Source of the DNA: DASQHL01 sp963843685
GTDB lineage: Bacteria > Chloroflexota > Dehalococcoidia > DSTF01 > JACRBR01
Direction: 5' to 3'
Length of the DNA stretch: 64,000 nt
Assembly: GCA_963843685.1 (NCBI GenBank)
Contig: CAWJLO010000014.1
Span: 1 to 64,000, forward strand
Part shown: one piece after another, positions 24,438 through 33,904 of the stretch
Layout of the letters: every line of letters begins with the position of its first letter
Numbering within the stretch: the stretch's first letter is position 1
The notes under the pieces: model-generated
Told to the model about the DNA's origin: nothing
Seen by the model: only the letters and a program-made list of their open reading frames with translations
Databases searched by the model: none
Program-made: the position numbers and the translations under genes

Positions 24438-26780
24438 ATGGCCACTAAACAGCTCACGACGACGCTCGACATCCGCGGCATGACGTGCGCCTCCTGCGTC
24501 CGCCGCGTCGAACGCGCCCTCAGCAAGATCGAGGGCGTGGAGAGCGCGAACGTCAACTTCGCTTCGGAGACAGCACTCGTCACGGCACCCGACACCATCT
24601 CGATCGACGCGCTCGTCACGGCCGTCGAGCGAGCCGGGTACGCCGCCTCTGCCGCCGCACCGGATCGCGACCGCGGCGGCGAACGCGACGATCAGGCGCG
24701 TCGCACGCTCCGGCTCGTGCTCTTCGGCGCCATCCTCGGCACGCCGGCCGTCATCCTCGCGATGGCGATGGACATCGCGGACCTGAAGATCGGCGGCAGC
24801 GCCACGCTGCACGGATGGATTCTCCTGCTGCTCGTGACGCCGGTGCAGCTCGTGCTCGGATGGCGATACTACCGTGGCAGCTACGCCTCGCTCCGGCACC
24901 TCAATCCGAACATGGACGTTCTCATCGCCCTCGGCACCACCGTCGCCTACGCGTTCAGCACGTGGGTCGTCATCGCACAGCAACCGTACGCCATGTTCTT
25001 TGACGTCTCCGCGGCCGTCCTCGTCTTCATCACGATGGGGAAGTACTTCGAGGATCGGTCCAAGGGCGTCGCCTCATCCGCTATCAAGGCTCTCCTCGGC
25101 CTTTCGGCCAAGTCCGCGCGGGTGCTGCGCGACGGAGCGGAGATCGAGGTCCCGATCGCGCAGGTGCGCGTCGGCGACCACTTCGTCGTCCGCCCCGGCG
25201 AGAAGGTCGCCGTCGACGGGATCGTCCGCGACGGCCACAGCACACTCGACGAGGCGATGATCACCGGCGAGTCGATCCCGGTCGAAAAGCGCGCTGGTGA
25301 CGCCGTCATCGGCGGCACCGTGAACCAGAACGGCGTCATCTACGTCGAAGCGACGGCCGTCGGCGAAGGCACGACGCTCGCCCGCATGGCGCGGATGGTC
25401 GAGCAGGCGCAGGGCTCGAAGGCGCCGATCCAGCGCCTCGTCGACCAGGTGGCCGCGGTCTTCGTACCCGTGGTGATCGTCGTCGCGCTGGCCACGTTCC
25501 TGGGCTGGGGACTCGGTGGGGGCCATTGGGTGAGCGCCATGCGCGCCGCCGTCGCCGTCCTCGTCATCGCCTGTCCCTGCGCGCTCGGCCTCGCGACGCC
25601 GACCGCCATCATGGTCGGGACGGGCCTCGGCGCCGAACGCGGCATCCTGATCAAGAACGCGGAGGTGCTGGAGCGCACCCGTAAGCTCGATGTGATCATC
25701 CTCGACAAAACCGGGACGCTGACCGAAGGACGTCCCCAGGTCGTTGCCGTGGTGCCGACCGGCGTCATGCCAGAGGCCGCGCTCCTGACGCTGGCTGCCG
25801 CAGCCGAACACAACAGCGACCACCCCCTCAGCCGCGCAATCGTCGACGCCGCCGTCGACTCCGGATACACCCTGCCCGGCGCCACCGACTTCGAGTCCGT
25901 TACGGCGCGCGGCGTGATCGCCACGGTCGACGGGAAGCGGATCGCGGCGGGCAACGTCACCCTCATCGAAGACCAGCGCGCCACGATCGACCAATCCGCC
26001 CGTGAAGAGTTGGCGAGCCAGGAGGAAGCCGGCCGCACCGTCATGCTCGTCGCAATCGACGGACGCGTCGAAGGCGTGATCGGCATCGCCGATGAGGTCA
26101 AGCAGAACGCGCCGCGGGCGATCGCCGCGCTGCGGTCGCTGGGCCTCCGCGTGATCATGATGACCGGCGATAACGAGCGCGCCGCCAAGAACGTCGCCCA
26201 CGCCGTGGGTGTGACGGAGTACCGCGCCGACGTGCGGCCTGAGGACAAGCTCGATCTCGTGCGTTCGCTCCAGGCCGAAGGGCTCAGCGTCGCGATGGTT
26301 GGGGACGGCGTCAACGATGCGCCGGCGCTGGCGCAGGCTGACATCGGCATCGCCATGAGCACCGGGACGGACGTGGCGATCGAGGCCGGCGACATCACGC
26401 TGCTTCACGGCGACATCTCGAAAGTCGCCGAAGCGATCAGCCTGAGCCGCGGCACCCTGACGACGATCAAGCAGAACCTCGTCTGGGCGTTCGGCTACAA
26501 CGCTGTCGCGATCCCGATCGCCGCAGCCGGGCTGCTAAACCCCATCATCGCCGGAGGCGCAATGGCGTTCAGCTCGGTCTCCGTCATGACGAACAGCCTG
26601 CGCCTCCGCTCTCGTGAGCGCGCGTTCGCCGAAGCTGCGGGTAACACCTACGACCCCGCATCGAGCCGCTCGTTCTGGGTCGCCAACGCCGGACCCGCCC
26701 TTGGCATGCTTGCGGCCGTCGCCGTGCTCGTGGTGCCGCTGCTGATCTTCACCGGCATCGACCGCGGCTGGTTCGGCTAG
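24438..26780 (+). CDS. copA: Copper-exporting P1B-type ATPase
   Basis: This 780-residue membrane ATPase has one N-terminal HMA domain (GMTCASC, Cys17 and Cys20). Eight membrane helices include the ion-binding CPC (about 379-381). The phosphorylation loop is DKTGT (Asp about 423), followed by the SEHPL-type HP motif (HPLSRAI) and the hinge GDGVND (about 622-627). It pumps Cu(I) out of the cytoplasm. As last gene of the csoR operon it should be induced by copper. All catalytic residues appear intact. Confidence 0.95.
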   Translation: MATKQLTTTLDIRGMTCASCVRRVERALSKIEGVESANVNFASETALVTAPDTISIDALVTAVERAGYAASAAAPDRDRGGERDDQARRTLRLVLFGAILGTPAVILAMAMDIADLKIGGSATLHGWILLLLVTPVQLVLGWRYYRGSYASLRHLNPNMDVLIALGTTVAYAFSTWVVIAQQPYAMFFDVSAAVLVFITMGKYFEDRSKGVASSAIKALLGLSAKSARVLRDGAEIEVPIAQVRVGDHFVVRPGEKVAVDGIVRDGHSTLDEAMITGESIPVEKRAGDAVIGGTVNQNGVIYVEATAVGEGTTLARMARMVEQAQGSKAPIQRLVDQVAAVFVPVVIVVALATFLGWGLGGGHWVSAMRAAVAVLVIACPCALGLATPTAIMVGTGLGAERGILIKNAEVLERTRKLDVIILDKTGTLTEGRPQVVAVVPTGVMPEAALLTLAAAAEHNSDHPLSRAIVDAAVDSGYTLPGATDFESVTARGVIATVDGKRIAAGNVTLIEDQRATIDQSAREELASQEEAGRTVMLVAIDGRVEGVIGIADEVKQNAPRAIAALRSLGLRVIMMTGDNERAAKNVAHAVGVTEYRADVRPEDKLDLVRSLQAEGLSVAMVGDGVNDAPALAQADIGIAMSTGTDVAIEAGDITLLHGDISKVAEAISLSRGTLTTIKQNLVWAFGYNAVAIPIAAAGLLNPIIAGGAMAFSSVSVMTNSLRLRSRERAFAEAAGNTYDPASSRSFWVANAGPALGMLAAVAVLVVPLLIFTGIDRGWFG

Positions 26781-26799
26781 TCCGGGTCCGTTAAGCCTG

Positions 26800-26815
26800 T
26801 GTTTCACGTGGGACC
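26800..26815. promoter_or_regulatory. Imperfect parS-like sequence
   Basis: TGTTTCACGTGGGACC matches the parS palindrome in 13 of 16 positions, with the left half intact. It lies in the gap between copA and the next gene, about 1 kb from parB. Binding is uncertain. Confidence 0.35.
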
Positions 26816-26934
26816 CCAGATCAGGGTTCTCCCTCTCACCGACGCCTAAGCCGTCGTGCCGACCATCTATCCAAGAGGAGAGCCGCCGCGGTGCCCGGCG
26901 CAGGCCCCGAGCCGGACGGCTACAATCGGAAGCG

Positions 26935-27732
26935 ATGCTTGAGCAGCGCGTCGACGAGCTGAAGCAGATCATCGCCGGGAACGACGGCCACAACGCCGCC
27001 GATGTCAGGTTTGCGCGCGCCGTCGATGAGCTGGTCCGCTCCGTCTACGACGACGTTGGCGAGATCAAGGACATGCCGTCGCGTGCGCTCTTCGACCTCT
27101 TCGTCATCAAGGTGCTGTACGTCGGCCGGCACAGCCGCCACGCCGGCGTTATCGACTACCTCGGCCAACTTCTCGAGACCAACCTGGACACCCGCGAGGT
27201 CTTTCCTCCGGACGAGGGCGGGCGGCCGCGCCGCATGTACTTCTCCGACATGCTCGACCGGCAACGCGTCGCCACCCGCTTCCAGAATCACTTCGAGGCG
27301 TACCGCAAGTACGCCGACAGTGCGCTCTTCCTCACCGGCATCTTCGCACCGAGCTTGCGCCCTCGCGCGACGGCCCGCGGTCGGCTCGGCATACGCGCGA
27401 CAGGCATCGATCGCGGCTACTACGTCAGCACCGGGCGCACGATGTACCTTCTCGCCTCGCGCCACGAACTGGCAGAAGACACGAAGCAGCGCGACACTCT
27501 CACCAGGCTGGCCGAGCACTTCGAGCTCTACGCCGACGCGCTCAACGAGATGAGCGAGCGTTACATCATGGGCTTCGACATGAACCTCATCGCCGACCTG
27601 ATGCTCGACTGCATCAACAGCTATCGCCGCACCGGCGACGAGCGCCAACTCACCAACGCGCGGCGTTATGCCGCGCTCCTGCGTCTGAACCCTGAGACGT
27701 TTGGCAAGTCGCTCGGCGCGGAATCCCACTAG
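26935..27732 (+). CDS. Conserved-looking helical protein of unknown function
   Basis: A 265-residue soluble protein that is largely helical and rich in charged residues, with no signal peptide, membrane helix or known motif. Its own TACAAT (26921-26926) sits 8 bases before ATG 26935, suggesting a separate leaderless message rather than read-through from copA. It converges with parB. A role near the origin or in copper handling would be pure guesswork. Confidence 0.7.
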   Translation: MLEQRVDELKQIIAGNDGHNAADVRFARAVDELVRSVYDDVGEIKDMPSRALFDLFVIKVLYVGRHSRHAGVIDYLGQLLETNLDTREVFPPDEGGRPRRMYFSDMLDRQRVATRFQNHFEAYRKYADSALFLTGIFAPSLRPRATARGRLGIRATGIDRGYYVSTGRTMYLLASRHELAEDTKQRDTLTRLAEHFELYADALNEMSERYIMGFDMNLIADLMLDCINSYRRTGDERQLTNARRYAALLRLNPETFGKSLGAESH

Positions 27733-27774
27733 CGGGCCGACGACACCGCCCGGGCGCGCCGGAGCGTAGCCGGC

Positions 27775-28644
27775 TCAGCGCGTGATTCGCGCGATGATGC
27801 CCTCGAGCTCGTCATCGCTGTGGAAGCGGATGACGATGCGGCCGCCCTTTCGGCCGCGTGCCACCGATACCGGCGATCCGATCGCGTGGCGGAGGTTGTC
27901 CTCGATTGCGCGCACGTGCGCGTCGACACGACGCTTCACCTTCGCCGCCGCCTTCGTCCGCCCGGCCGTCGCTTTCAGTGCCCGCGCGATCTCCTCTGCC
28001 TCTCGCACCGTCAGCCCGCCGCCGACGACGCGTCGCCACGCGTCCATCCGCACTTCGACGTTGTCAATCGACAGCAGCGCGCGCGCGTGGCCCTCGCTGA
28101 TCTGACCCGACTGCAGGCTCACACGGATGTCGTCCTCGAGCGCCAAGAGGCGCAGCGTGTTCGCGACGGCGGTCCGGCTGCGGCCCACGCGGCGCGCGAT
28201 CTGCTCCTGCGTCATCTCGAAGTCGTCCGCAAGCCGCTTGAACGCCGCCGCCTCTTCCAGCGGATTCAAGTCCTCCCGCTGCAAGTTCTCGACAAGCGCC
28301 AGCTCCAGCAGCTCCCGGTCCGCCGCCTCCTTCACGATCACCGGCATCCGCGTCACGCCTGCGAGGCGCGCCGCCTGCAATCGCCGCTCGCCGGCCACCA
28401 GCTGATACGTCGCTGGCCCCAGGTCCGACCGCGCCTCAGTTACGATCACGGGTTGCAGCACGCCGTGCTCGCGGATGCTGTCGGCCAGCTCCTGGAGCGC
28501 CGCCTGGTCGAAGTGCGAGCGCGGCTGGTGCGGGTTCGGCACGATCAGGTCGACATCCACAGTCTCCACGCCGGCACCGGCGTTCGTCTTCGGGATCAAC
28601 GAGCCAAGACCGCGACCGAGGGCAGGGCGAGGGTTCGACGTCAT
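27775..28644 (-). CDS. parB: Chromosome partitioning protein ParB
   Basis: A 289-residue ParB with the N-terminal tag GRGLGSLIP and the CTPase-type ParB/Spo0J domain (NPHQPRSHFDQAALQELADS; ELALVENLQREDLNPLEEA). A helix-turn-helix follows (MTQEQIARRVGRSRTAVANTLRLL), and then the C-terminal dimer domain. It binds parS and loads SMC. It is coupled to parA by a four-base overlap. A perfect parS lies at 33242-33257. Confidence 0.96.
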   Translation of the reverse strand: MTSNPRPALGRGLGSLIPKTNAGAGVETVDVDLIVPNPHQPRSHFDQAALQELADSIREHGVLQPVIVTEARSDLGPATYQLVAGERRLQAARLAGVTRMPVIVKEAADRELLELALVENLQREDLNPLEEAAAFKRLADDFEMTQEQIARRVGRSRTAVANTLRLLALEDDIRVSLQSGQISEGHARALLSIDNVEVRMDAWRRVVGGGLTVREAEEIARALKATAGRTKAAAKVKRRVDAHVRAIEDNLRHAIGSPVSVARGRKGGRIVIRFHSDDELEGIIARITR

Positions 28645-29411
28645 GCGGGCACCTCCGTGCGCGATCCAGCGATGAGTTCTTCCGCGAGTTCGTCGTACGC
28701 GCGGCTTGCCCGCGACGACGGGTCGTATTGCGCGATCGGCAGCCCGTGGCTCGGCGCCTCGCTCAGCCGCACGCTGCGCGGGATGATCGTGCGAAACGTG
28801 TTGCTGAAGTGCGCGCGCACCTCGTCGGCCACCTGCTGTGACAGATTCGTCCGGCCATCGAACATCGTCAGCAGCAGCCCGCGCAACTTCAGCTGCGAGT
28901 TCAAGTTCCGCCGCACCAGGTCAAGCGTCGCTGTGAGCTGGCTCAGGCCCTCCAGGGCGAGATACTCGCACTGGACGGGCACGATCACCTCGTCCGCCGC
29001 GGTCAAAGCGTTCACCGTCAGCAGCCCGAGCGACGGCGGACAATCGATGAGCACGTAGTCATAGTCGTTGCGCACGTCTTCCAGCGCGCGCTTCAGCCGA
29101 AACTCGCGTGCCATCATCGGAACCAGTTCTACTTCGGCGCCGGCAAGGGCGGGAGTCGCCGGCACGATCATCAAACCCTCGACGCTGGTGGGCGACACGA
29201 CACTACGCGCATACGTGCTGCCTAGCACCACGTCATACGTGCTTTCCCCCTGCGTGCGCACGCCGAGGCCGGCACTGGAGTTCGCCTGCGGATCGAAATC
29301 GAAGATGAGCACGCGCCTGCCGTGGCGTGCCAGCGCCGCGCCGAGATTAATCGCCGTCGTCGTCTTCCCGACGCCGCCCTTCTGGTTCGCCAGTGCGATC
29401 ACCGTGCTCAA
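28641..29411 (-). CDS. parA: Chromosome partitioning ATPase ParA (Soj)
   Basis: A 256-residue ParA/MinD-type ATPase with the deviant Walker A (KGGVGKTTTA), the Walker B-type DYVLIDCPPSLG, and the ANSSAGLG switch region. It drives segregation of ParB-parS complexes. It overlaps parB by four bases downstream and the PfkB kinase gene by four bases upstream, so all three are probably co-transcribed with jag and yidC. Confidence 0.96.
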   Translation of the reverse strand: MSTVIALANQKGGVGKTTTAINLGAALARHGRRVLIFDFDPQANSSAGLGVRTQGESTYDVVLGSTYARSVVSPTSVEGLMIVPATPALAGAEVELVPMMAREFRLKRALEDVRNDYDYVLIDCPPSLGLLTVNALTAADEVIVPVQCEYLALEGLSQLTATLDLVRRNLNSQLKLRGLLLTMFDGRTNLSQQVADEVRAHFSNTFRTIIPRSVRLSEAPSHGLPIAQYDPSSRASRAYDELAEELIAGSRTEVPA

Positions 29412-30256
29412 CGGAGCGCCACCTCGGGATACCGCCGCAATCGCTCCTCCACCTCCGCCCGTGTCGGCATTGCGGCCGCGCCGATCCCTCCCACCGAGAG
29501 ACTGGCTGCCGCCGCGCCGAATCGCGTCGCCTCATCAACGTTGCCGGTCTCGTGCAATCGTATCAGGAACGCCGTCGCAAAGGTGTCACCCGCCCCCGTC
29601 GGATCGACCTCCTCCTCCGGGAACGCGTCGATGCGCCGCCACCCGCCTCCGGCGTACACGCGCGCTCCGCGCCACGACTCCGTCATCGCCACGACGGGCA
29701 CCGCTGCCGTCCAGCGCTCCAACTGCGCGCCGCCGTCCACCAGGTCCTCGTCCGACAGGAAGAGCGCGTCGCACTCCGTCCAGAACGGTTCGCCGGCCCA
29801 GGCGGTGTGGCGCACAACGCCCCCGGCATCGACCGCCCGGAGCCATCCCTGCGCCGACACCCCGCGGAGCGTTGCCCGCCCGAACGCCCGCGCAAAGTGC
29901 GGCTCCAGTTCACCCAACACCGGCCCGAGCAGCACGATCTTTGCGTCGCGCCACTCCGCTGGCACGTCCTCGTGCGCGATAACATCCGCCACCGCACGCA
30001 CGCGCTGCCTTCGCTTGCCGTCGGTGTACACGTTCTCGAACACCGTCGTCACGGCGGAAGGCAGATCGACGACCTGCGCGAACGGCAAATCGCCGGCGCA
30101 GTCCAGATCGCCGGCCGTGCGCGTCAGGATGCCAACGCTCAGACCCAGACGGTGCGCCTGCACCGCGGCGAAGGTCACCGTGCCACCGAGACGCCAGCCT
30201 CCGGGCACGATGTCGCGCACCGCATGGCCGACTACGACGAAATCGGGAGAAGCCAT
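29408..30256 (-). CDS. PfkB-family sugar kinase
   Basis: A 282-residue ribokinase-type protein with the N-terminal glycine block (PGGWRLGGTVTFAAVQAHRLG) and the C-terminal anion-hole/catalytic signature DPTGAGDTFATAF. The substrate cannot be named. Its position between jag and parA, with overlaps or gaps of under ten bases, is unusual for a sugar kinase. Related kinases do occur near parAB in some Chloroflexota, as far as I recall. Confidence 0.9.
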   Translation of the reverse strand: MASPDFVVVGHAVRDIVPGGWRLGGTVTFAAVQAHRLGLSVGILTRTAGDLDCAGDLPFAQVVDLPSAVTTVFENVYTDGKRRQRVRAVADVIAHEDVPAEWRDAKIVLLGPVLGELEPHFARAFGRATLRGVSAQGWLRAVDAGGVVRHTAWAGEPFWTECDALFLSDEDLVDGGAQLERWTAAVPVVAMTESWRGARVYAGGGWRRIDAFPEEEVDPTGAGDTFATAFLIRLHETGNVDEATRFGAAAASLSVGGIGAAAMPTRAEVEERLRRYPEVALR

Positions 30257-30265
30257 CAGCGCGGG

Positions 30266-30958
30266 TCAGCGCCGCGGCGAGATGGACACTTTGCGCGCGT
30301 CGCCCTCGCCAACGCTCGAGGTCTGCACCTGGCGGTCCTCGGCGAGCGCGATGTGGATGATGCGGCGCTCGTTTGGGGGCATCGGCTCGAGCGTCACGGG
30401 GCGGTGCGTGCGGCGCACCTGGTCCGCCATCCGGTGAGCAAGGGTGGTGAGCTGCTTCTCCCGGCGCCGGCGATAGCCCTCCACATCGACGGTGAAGGAC
30501 ATGTGCTCCTTGAACTGCCGCGTCATCATCAGGTTCAACAGGTACTGCAACGACTGCAGCGTCTCGCCCCGGCGGCCGATCAGCAGGCCCAGATCGTCCC
30601 CCTCCACGTCGAGCACGGCCTTCGCCATCCCCAGGCCGTCGCCCGGCGTCTCCGGATCGCGGATCGATACGTCCGCCCGCACGCCCATCATCTCCAGCAG
30701 CTTGTCGAGTGTCTGCGCGGCGATCTCGGCCTCGTCCTCGATGTACTCGCCTTCGTCCTCGCCCGACGGCTGCGCCGCGCCTTCCTCGCCGAGCAGCCAG
30801 ACGCGGACGCGCGCCTGCGCGCCGCCGACGCCCAGGATCCCGCCCTTGGCCTCGGTCAGCACCTCGACCTCGACCTCGTCGCGCCCCGCGCCCAACTCCT
30901 CGAGCGCGTGCTCGATCGCCTCTTCGACGGTCTTACCGCTTGCCTCGACGTCGCCCAT
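30266..30958 (-). CDS. jag: Jag/KhpB RNA-binding protein
   Basis: A 230-residue protein with an N-terminal Jag domain (KTVEEAIEHALEELGAGRDEVEVEVL) and a central acidic linker. A KH domain (LLIGRRGETLQSLQYLLNLM) and a C-terminal R3H domain (PPNERRIIHIAL) follow. It binds RNA and is linked to cell division and envelope control. ATG 30956-30958 lies inside the 3' end of yidC (26-base overlap), which matches the usual yidC-jag coupling. Confidence 0.93.
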   Translation of the reverse strand: MGDVEASGKTVEEAIEHALEELGAGRDEVEVEVLTEAKGGILGVGGAQARVRVWLLGEEGAAQPSGEDEGEYIEDEAEIAAQTLDKLLEMMGVRADVSIRDPETPGDGLGMAKAVLDVEGDDLGLLIGRRGETLQSLQYLLNLMMTRQFKEHMSFTVDVEGYRRRREKQLTTLAHRMADQVRRTHRPVTLEPMPPNERRIIHIALAEDRQVQTSSVGEGDARKVSISPRR

Positions 30959-31874
30959 TTCGTTTCCTTCGCGCTTGCGGGGCGGCTGCGCCATCCGCCG
31001 GCCGCCCCTCGCCGTCCAGATCCGCCGAAGACTCAATCTCGGGGATCTCCTTCGCGGGCTTCGCCCTTTGCCTGTCGGCGCGCGCCTTGGCCGCGGGCGC
31101 CGGCGCCGGGTTCATCGTGAGCATCGAGCGCCAGTCGACCGTCCGCCCCATGTAGAAGTACTGGAACACGACACCGGACAGGTTGGACATGAACCAGTAG
31201 AGCGCCAGTCCTGCGGGCACCGTCGTGCTCATGAAGCCGAACATCAACGGCATCATCCAGGTCATCATCTGCTGGGTTTGCTGCTGCTGCTGCGCCTGCT
31301 GGCTCGTCGCAGACGCGACGGGCGTCGGCGTGATCATCTTCTGCTGCACGTACATCGTGATGCCCACCATCAACGGCAGGAAGTACGACGTGTCTGATTC
31401 GCCGAGGTTCCAGAACAGGAACTGGTTATTCAACGGCACGGCGGTGTGCACGAACGAGAACGGGTACAGGTTCTGCGAGAGCGACACCATGCTCTCTGGC
31501 GCCGACCCAAGCGACGTGCGGATCACGTCATACAGGGCGATCCAGATCGGGAACTGCGCCACCATCGGCAGGATGCAACCGAGGGGGTTGACGCCGGCCT
31601 CCCGGTACAGCGCCGTCATCTCGGACTGGAGCTTCTTCGGGTCCTTGCCTTTGTATTTCTTCTGTAGCTCCGCGATCTGCGGCTGAATCACCTGCATCGC
31701 GCGGCTCGTCTTGTACTGGCTGGACGTCATCGGCCAGGTCAGGAAGCGCATGCCCAGCGTGAACACGATGATGGCCACGCCGAAGTTGCCGCCGAACACG
31801 CGTGCCATCGCTACGAGCACGTTCGTGATCGGAATCACCAGCGCGATGTGGAAGAGAAACGAGACGTATTCCAT
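30933..31874 (-). CDS. yidC: Membrane protein insertase YidC (short, Gram-positive type)
   Basis: A 313-residue YidC/Oxa1 protein with five membrane helices, starting MEYVSFLFHIALVIPITNVL. Conserved blocks include GVNPLGCILPMVAQFPIWIALY and a basic C-terminal tail. It lacks the large periplasmic domain of Gram-negative YidC. It inserts membrane proteins alone or with SecYEG. It is in the rpmH-rnpA-yidD-yidC-jag cluster, separated from yidD by a PQQ-repeat lipoprotein gene. Confidence 0.95.
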   Translation of the reverse strand: MEYVSFLFHIALVIPITNVLVAMARVFGGNFGVAIIVFTLGMRFLTWPMTSSQYKTSRAMQVIQPQIAELQKKYKGKDPKKLQSEMTALYREAGVNPLGCILPMVAQFPIWIALYDVIRTSLGSAPESMVSLSQNLYPFSFVHTAVPLNNQFLFWNLGESDTSYFLPLMVGITMYVQQKMITPTPVASATSQQAQQQQQTQQMMTWMMPLMFGFMSTTVPAGLALYWFMSNLSGVVFQYFYMGRTVDWRSMLTMNPAPAPAAKARADRQRAKPAKEIPEIESSADLDGEGRPADGAAAPQARRKRNGRRRGKR

Positions 31875-31888
31875 CTATCGCGTCTTTT

Positions 31889-33241
31889 TCACTTGGGCAG
31901 TGGTACTGACTTGAACGTCAATTGGTCATCCAGGACGAAGAGCATCATGCTCGTTGGCACTGCATAGATCGCCGAGCCGTCGCTGTTCGACGACAGATCG
32001 GCGAGCACAGTCGTGTTGGGCGCCAGGATCACCGGCCCCGCTGCCGCCTGACCGCTGGACAGATCCAGCTTGTACACACGCCCGTTCCGCGCCGCAACGA
32101 TCAGCGCGCCGCCGGCGATTAACGGCGCCGATCGAACAGGCGATCCGGTATCGAACGGTGCGCTCCAGCGGGTCGCGCCCGTCTTCGCGTCTACAGCGTA
32201 CACCTTGCCATCGAGGCTCGCAGCGTACAGCGTGCCATCCTTCACGACGGGCGTTGCCCAGAACCAATTGCCGGCTTTCAGGCTCCATCGCATCGCCCCG
32301 TCCGACGCGTCCATCGCGTACAGCTTGTTGTCGAACGCGCCCACGTATACGACACCATCGACGACCACCGCACGCGACGCGATGCCCGCACTGGCGCCGC
32401 CGAAGACCCACTTCTGATCGCCCGTCTTGTCCAGCGCGTAAACAGAGCCGTCCAGCGACGTGATGTAGATCTTGTCACCGTCCACCGTCGGGGTCGCCCA
32501 GATCTCACCGCGAGCCTTGAAGTGCCAGATCGGGTCGCCACTCGACGCGTTGATCGCGAACAGCTGCTTACCCTTGGTTCCAAAGTACAGCGTGTCGCCA
32601 TCGACGGCGATGCCGCCCACGATCCCGTCGCCCGCGTCGCGCACCCAGCGCGTGTACCCCGTTTTGAGGTCCAGTGCGAAGACCATGCCCTTGAACGAGC
32701 CGACGAACGCTGTTTTGCCGTCGGCGGAGATGCCGATATCGCCGTAAACCGCCTGCACACGCCCGAGCGCGTCCTTCTCGAACTTCACCGCCGTATCCAG
32801 GTCGCTGTTCAGCTGGTCACGATCGGCCTTGGGAGCGGCGGAGGCCGAGACGGCGTCCTTGAACGACTTGGCCGTCGTGCCGGTGAGGCGGACCTCGGCC
32901 AGTGCTGTCTTGAGCTGCGTCTTCGTTGCGTCATCGATGCCGGTGAGCTTGTCGATCGAAGTGGAAAGCTTCTGTTGCGACTGCTCGCTGAGCGGGTAGA
33001 GCGATTTGTCCTGGGGAGGGAACAGCCACGCGGGATTGCTTGTGATGTCCGTCTTCGTCTGGCCGCCGAGCGCCGTGATATTGCCCTTGTGGGTCACGAG
33101 CACGAGACCATTGCTGTCGACGGTGACGGCACGAGCGCTCGCCCAGCCCGAGGGAGAGGGCGGACGGCCGCATGCGGCGGCGATCAGGCAACCCAACACC
33201 ACCAGCGGCAGGATCAGGCGGCGGCGTGCGGGGCGGCCCAT
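31889..33241 (-). CDS. PQQ-type beta-propeller lipoprotein, BamB-like fold
   Basis: About 450 residues: lipoprotein signal with Cys24 (LGCLIAAACG), a helical linker (about 80-165), then repeated propeller blades such as IGISADGKTAFVGSFKGMVF, TVDGDKIYITSLDGSVYALD and VVDGVVYVGAFDNKLYAMD. Such propellers scaffold protein assemblies at the membrane. It sits between yidD and yidC, so a role in membrane or envelope protein assembly is a reasonable inference. ATG 33239-33241 is chosen for the signal peptide. A perfect parS abuts the start codon and occupies its leader. Confidence 0.8.
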   Translation of the reverse strand: MGRPARRRLILPLVVLGCLIAAACGRPPSPSGWASARAVTVDSNGLVLVTHKGNITALGGQTKTDITSNPAWLFPPQDKSLYPLSEQSQQKLSTSIDKLTGIDDATKTQLKTALAEVRLTGTTAKSFKDAVSASAAPKADRDQLNSDLDTAVKFEKDALGRVQAVYGDIGISADGKTAFVGSFKGMVFALDLKTGYTRWVRDAGDGIVGGIAVDGDTLYFGTKGKQLFAINASSGDPIWHFKARGEIWATPTVDGDKIYITSLDGSVYALDKTGDQKWVFGGASAGIASRAVVVDGVVYVGAFDNKLYAMDASDGAMRWSLKAGNWFWATPVVKDGTLYAASLDGKVYAVDAKTGATRWSAPFDTGSPVRSAPLIAGGALIVAARNGRVYKLDLSSGQAAAGPVILAPNTTVLADLSSNSDGSAIYAVPTSMMLFVLDDQLTFKSVPLPK

Positions 33242-33257
33242 TGTTTCACGTGAAACA
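33242..33257. promoter_or_regulatory. parS: parS centromere site
   Basis: TGTTTCACGTGAAACA is a perfect 16-base palindrome and matches the widely conserved ParB-binding parS consensus. It is 4 kb from parAB, in the rpmH-jag cluster, and immediately precedes the start codon of the PQQ lipoprotein gene. ParB binding could therefore also affect that gene. Confidence 0.92.
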
Positions 33258-33258
33258 C

Positions 33259-33504
33259 TCACGCGTGGGAGTGTCCATTTCGGCGATTTCGGCGCTCCGG
33301 CACCGGGTCGTAGCCACCATCGTTCAGCGGATTGCAGCGCAAGACACGCCACGCGCCCATTGGAATCCCGCGCAGCACTCCCCACGTCTCGATCGCCTCG
33401 TACGTGTATTCCGAGCAGGTGGGCTGGAACCGGCAAGCGGGTGGCAAGCCTGAGGAAAGGCGCCGCTGATAGAAGCGAATCGCGGCGAGGGCCAGCCTCT
33501 TCAC
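33259..33504 (-). CDS. yidD: Membrane protein insertion efficiency factor YidD
   Basis: This 81-residue protein is full length for the family. It has the conserved IRFYQRRLSSGLPPACRFQPTC core, SEYTYEAIETWG and RCNPLNDGGYDPVP. YidD assists YidC-dependent insertion. It overlaps the rnpA stop by four bases and is followed by parS. Confidence 0.95.
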   Translation of the reverse strand: MKRLALAAIRFYQRRLSSGLPPACRFQPTCSEYTYEAIETWGVLRGIPMGAWRVLRCNPLNDGGYDPVPERRNRRNGHSHA

Positions 33505-33866
33505 ACATTCTCCTGTGCGTCGATGGCCGACGCCGACATTGCCAACACGCCCGCGCGCTTCGATAGGGCGTAGAGCGACTGATAGAGCTTCAGGTAGGGA
33601 GCCGTCGCCGATGGCTTGCGTGCCCCGATCACCACGTCGAGTCCCGGTCGAACCTCGATCCGCCGGGCCGCTTCACGGAGTCGACGCTTCACGCGATTGC
33701 GGACAACGGCTCCTCCAATCGCCTTCCCGGCTACGAACCCGAACCGGGTCACGCCGCTCCCGTTGGCATGCACACGAATGACGAGCAGTTGGTTTCCCTG
33801 GACGTGACCCCGACGGTACGCCGCGGCAAAATCCTTGCGCCGGCGCAGCCGTTGCTCTCTCTTCAT
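33501..33866 (-). CDS. rnpA: Ribonuclease P protein component
   Basis: A 121-residue basic protein with the RNR-type signature VVRNRVKRRLREAARR and the FGFVAGKAIGGAVVRN strand. It binds the RNase P RNA to process tRNA 5' ends. I use ATG 33864-33866 (MKREQRLRRRKDF); GTG 33891-33893 would add nine residues. It follows rpmH and overlaps yidD. Confidence 0.93.
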   Translation of the reverse strand: MKREQRLRRRKDFAAAYRRGHVQGNQLLVIRVHANGSGVTRFGFVAGKAIGGAVVRNRVKRRLREAARRIEVRPGLDVVIGARKPSATAPYLKLYQSLYALSKRAGVLAMSASAIDAQENV

Positions 33867-33904
33867 GCCCGGGCGGCGCTCCGGATGCGCCACGCGATCC
33901 GCGC

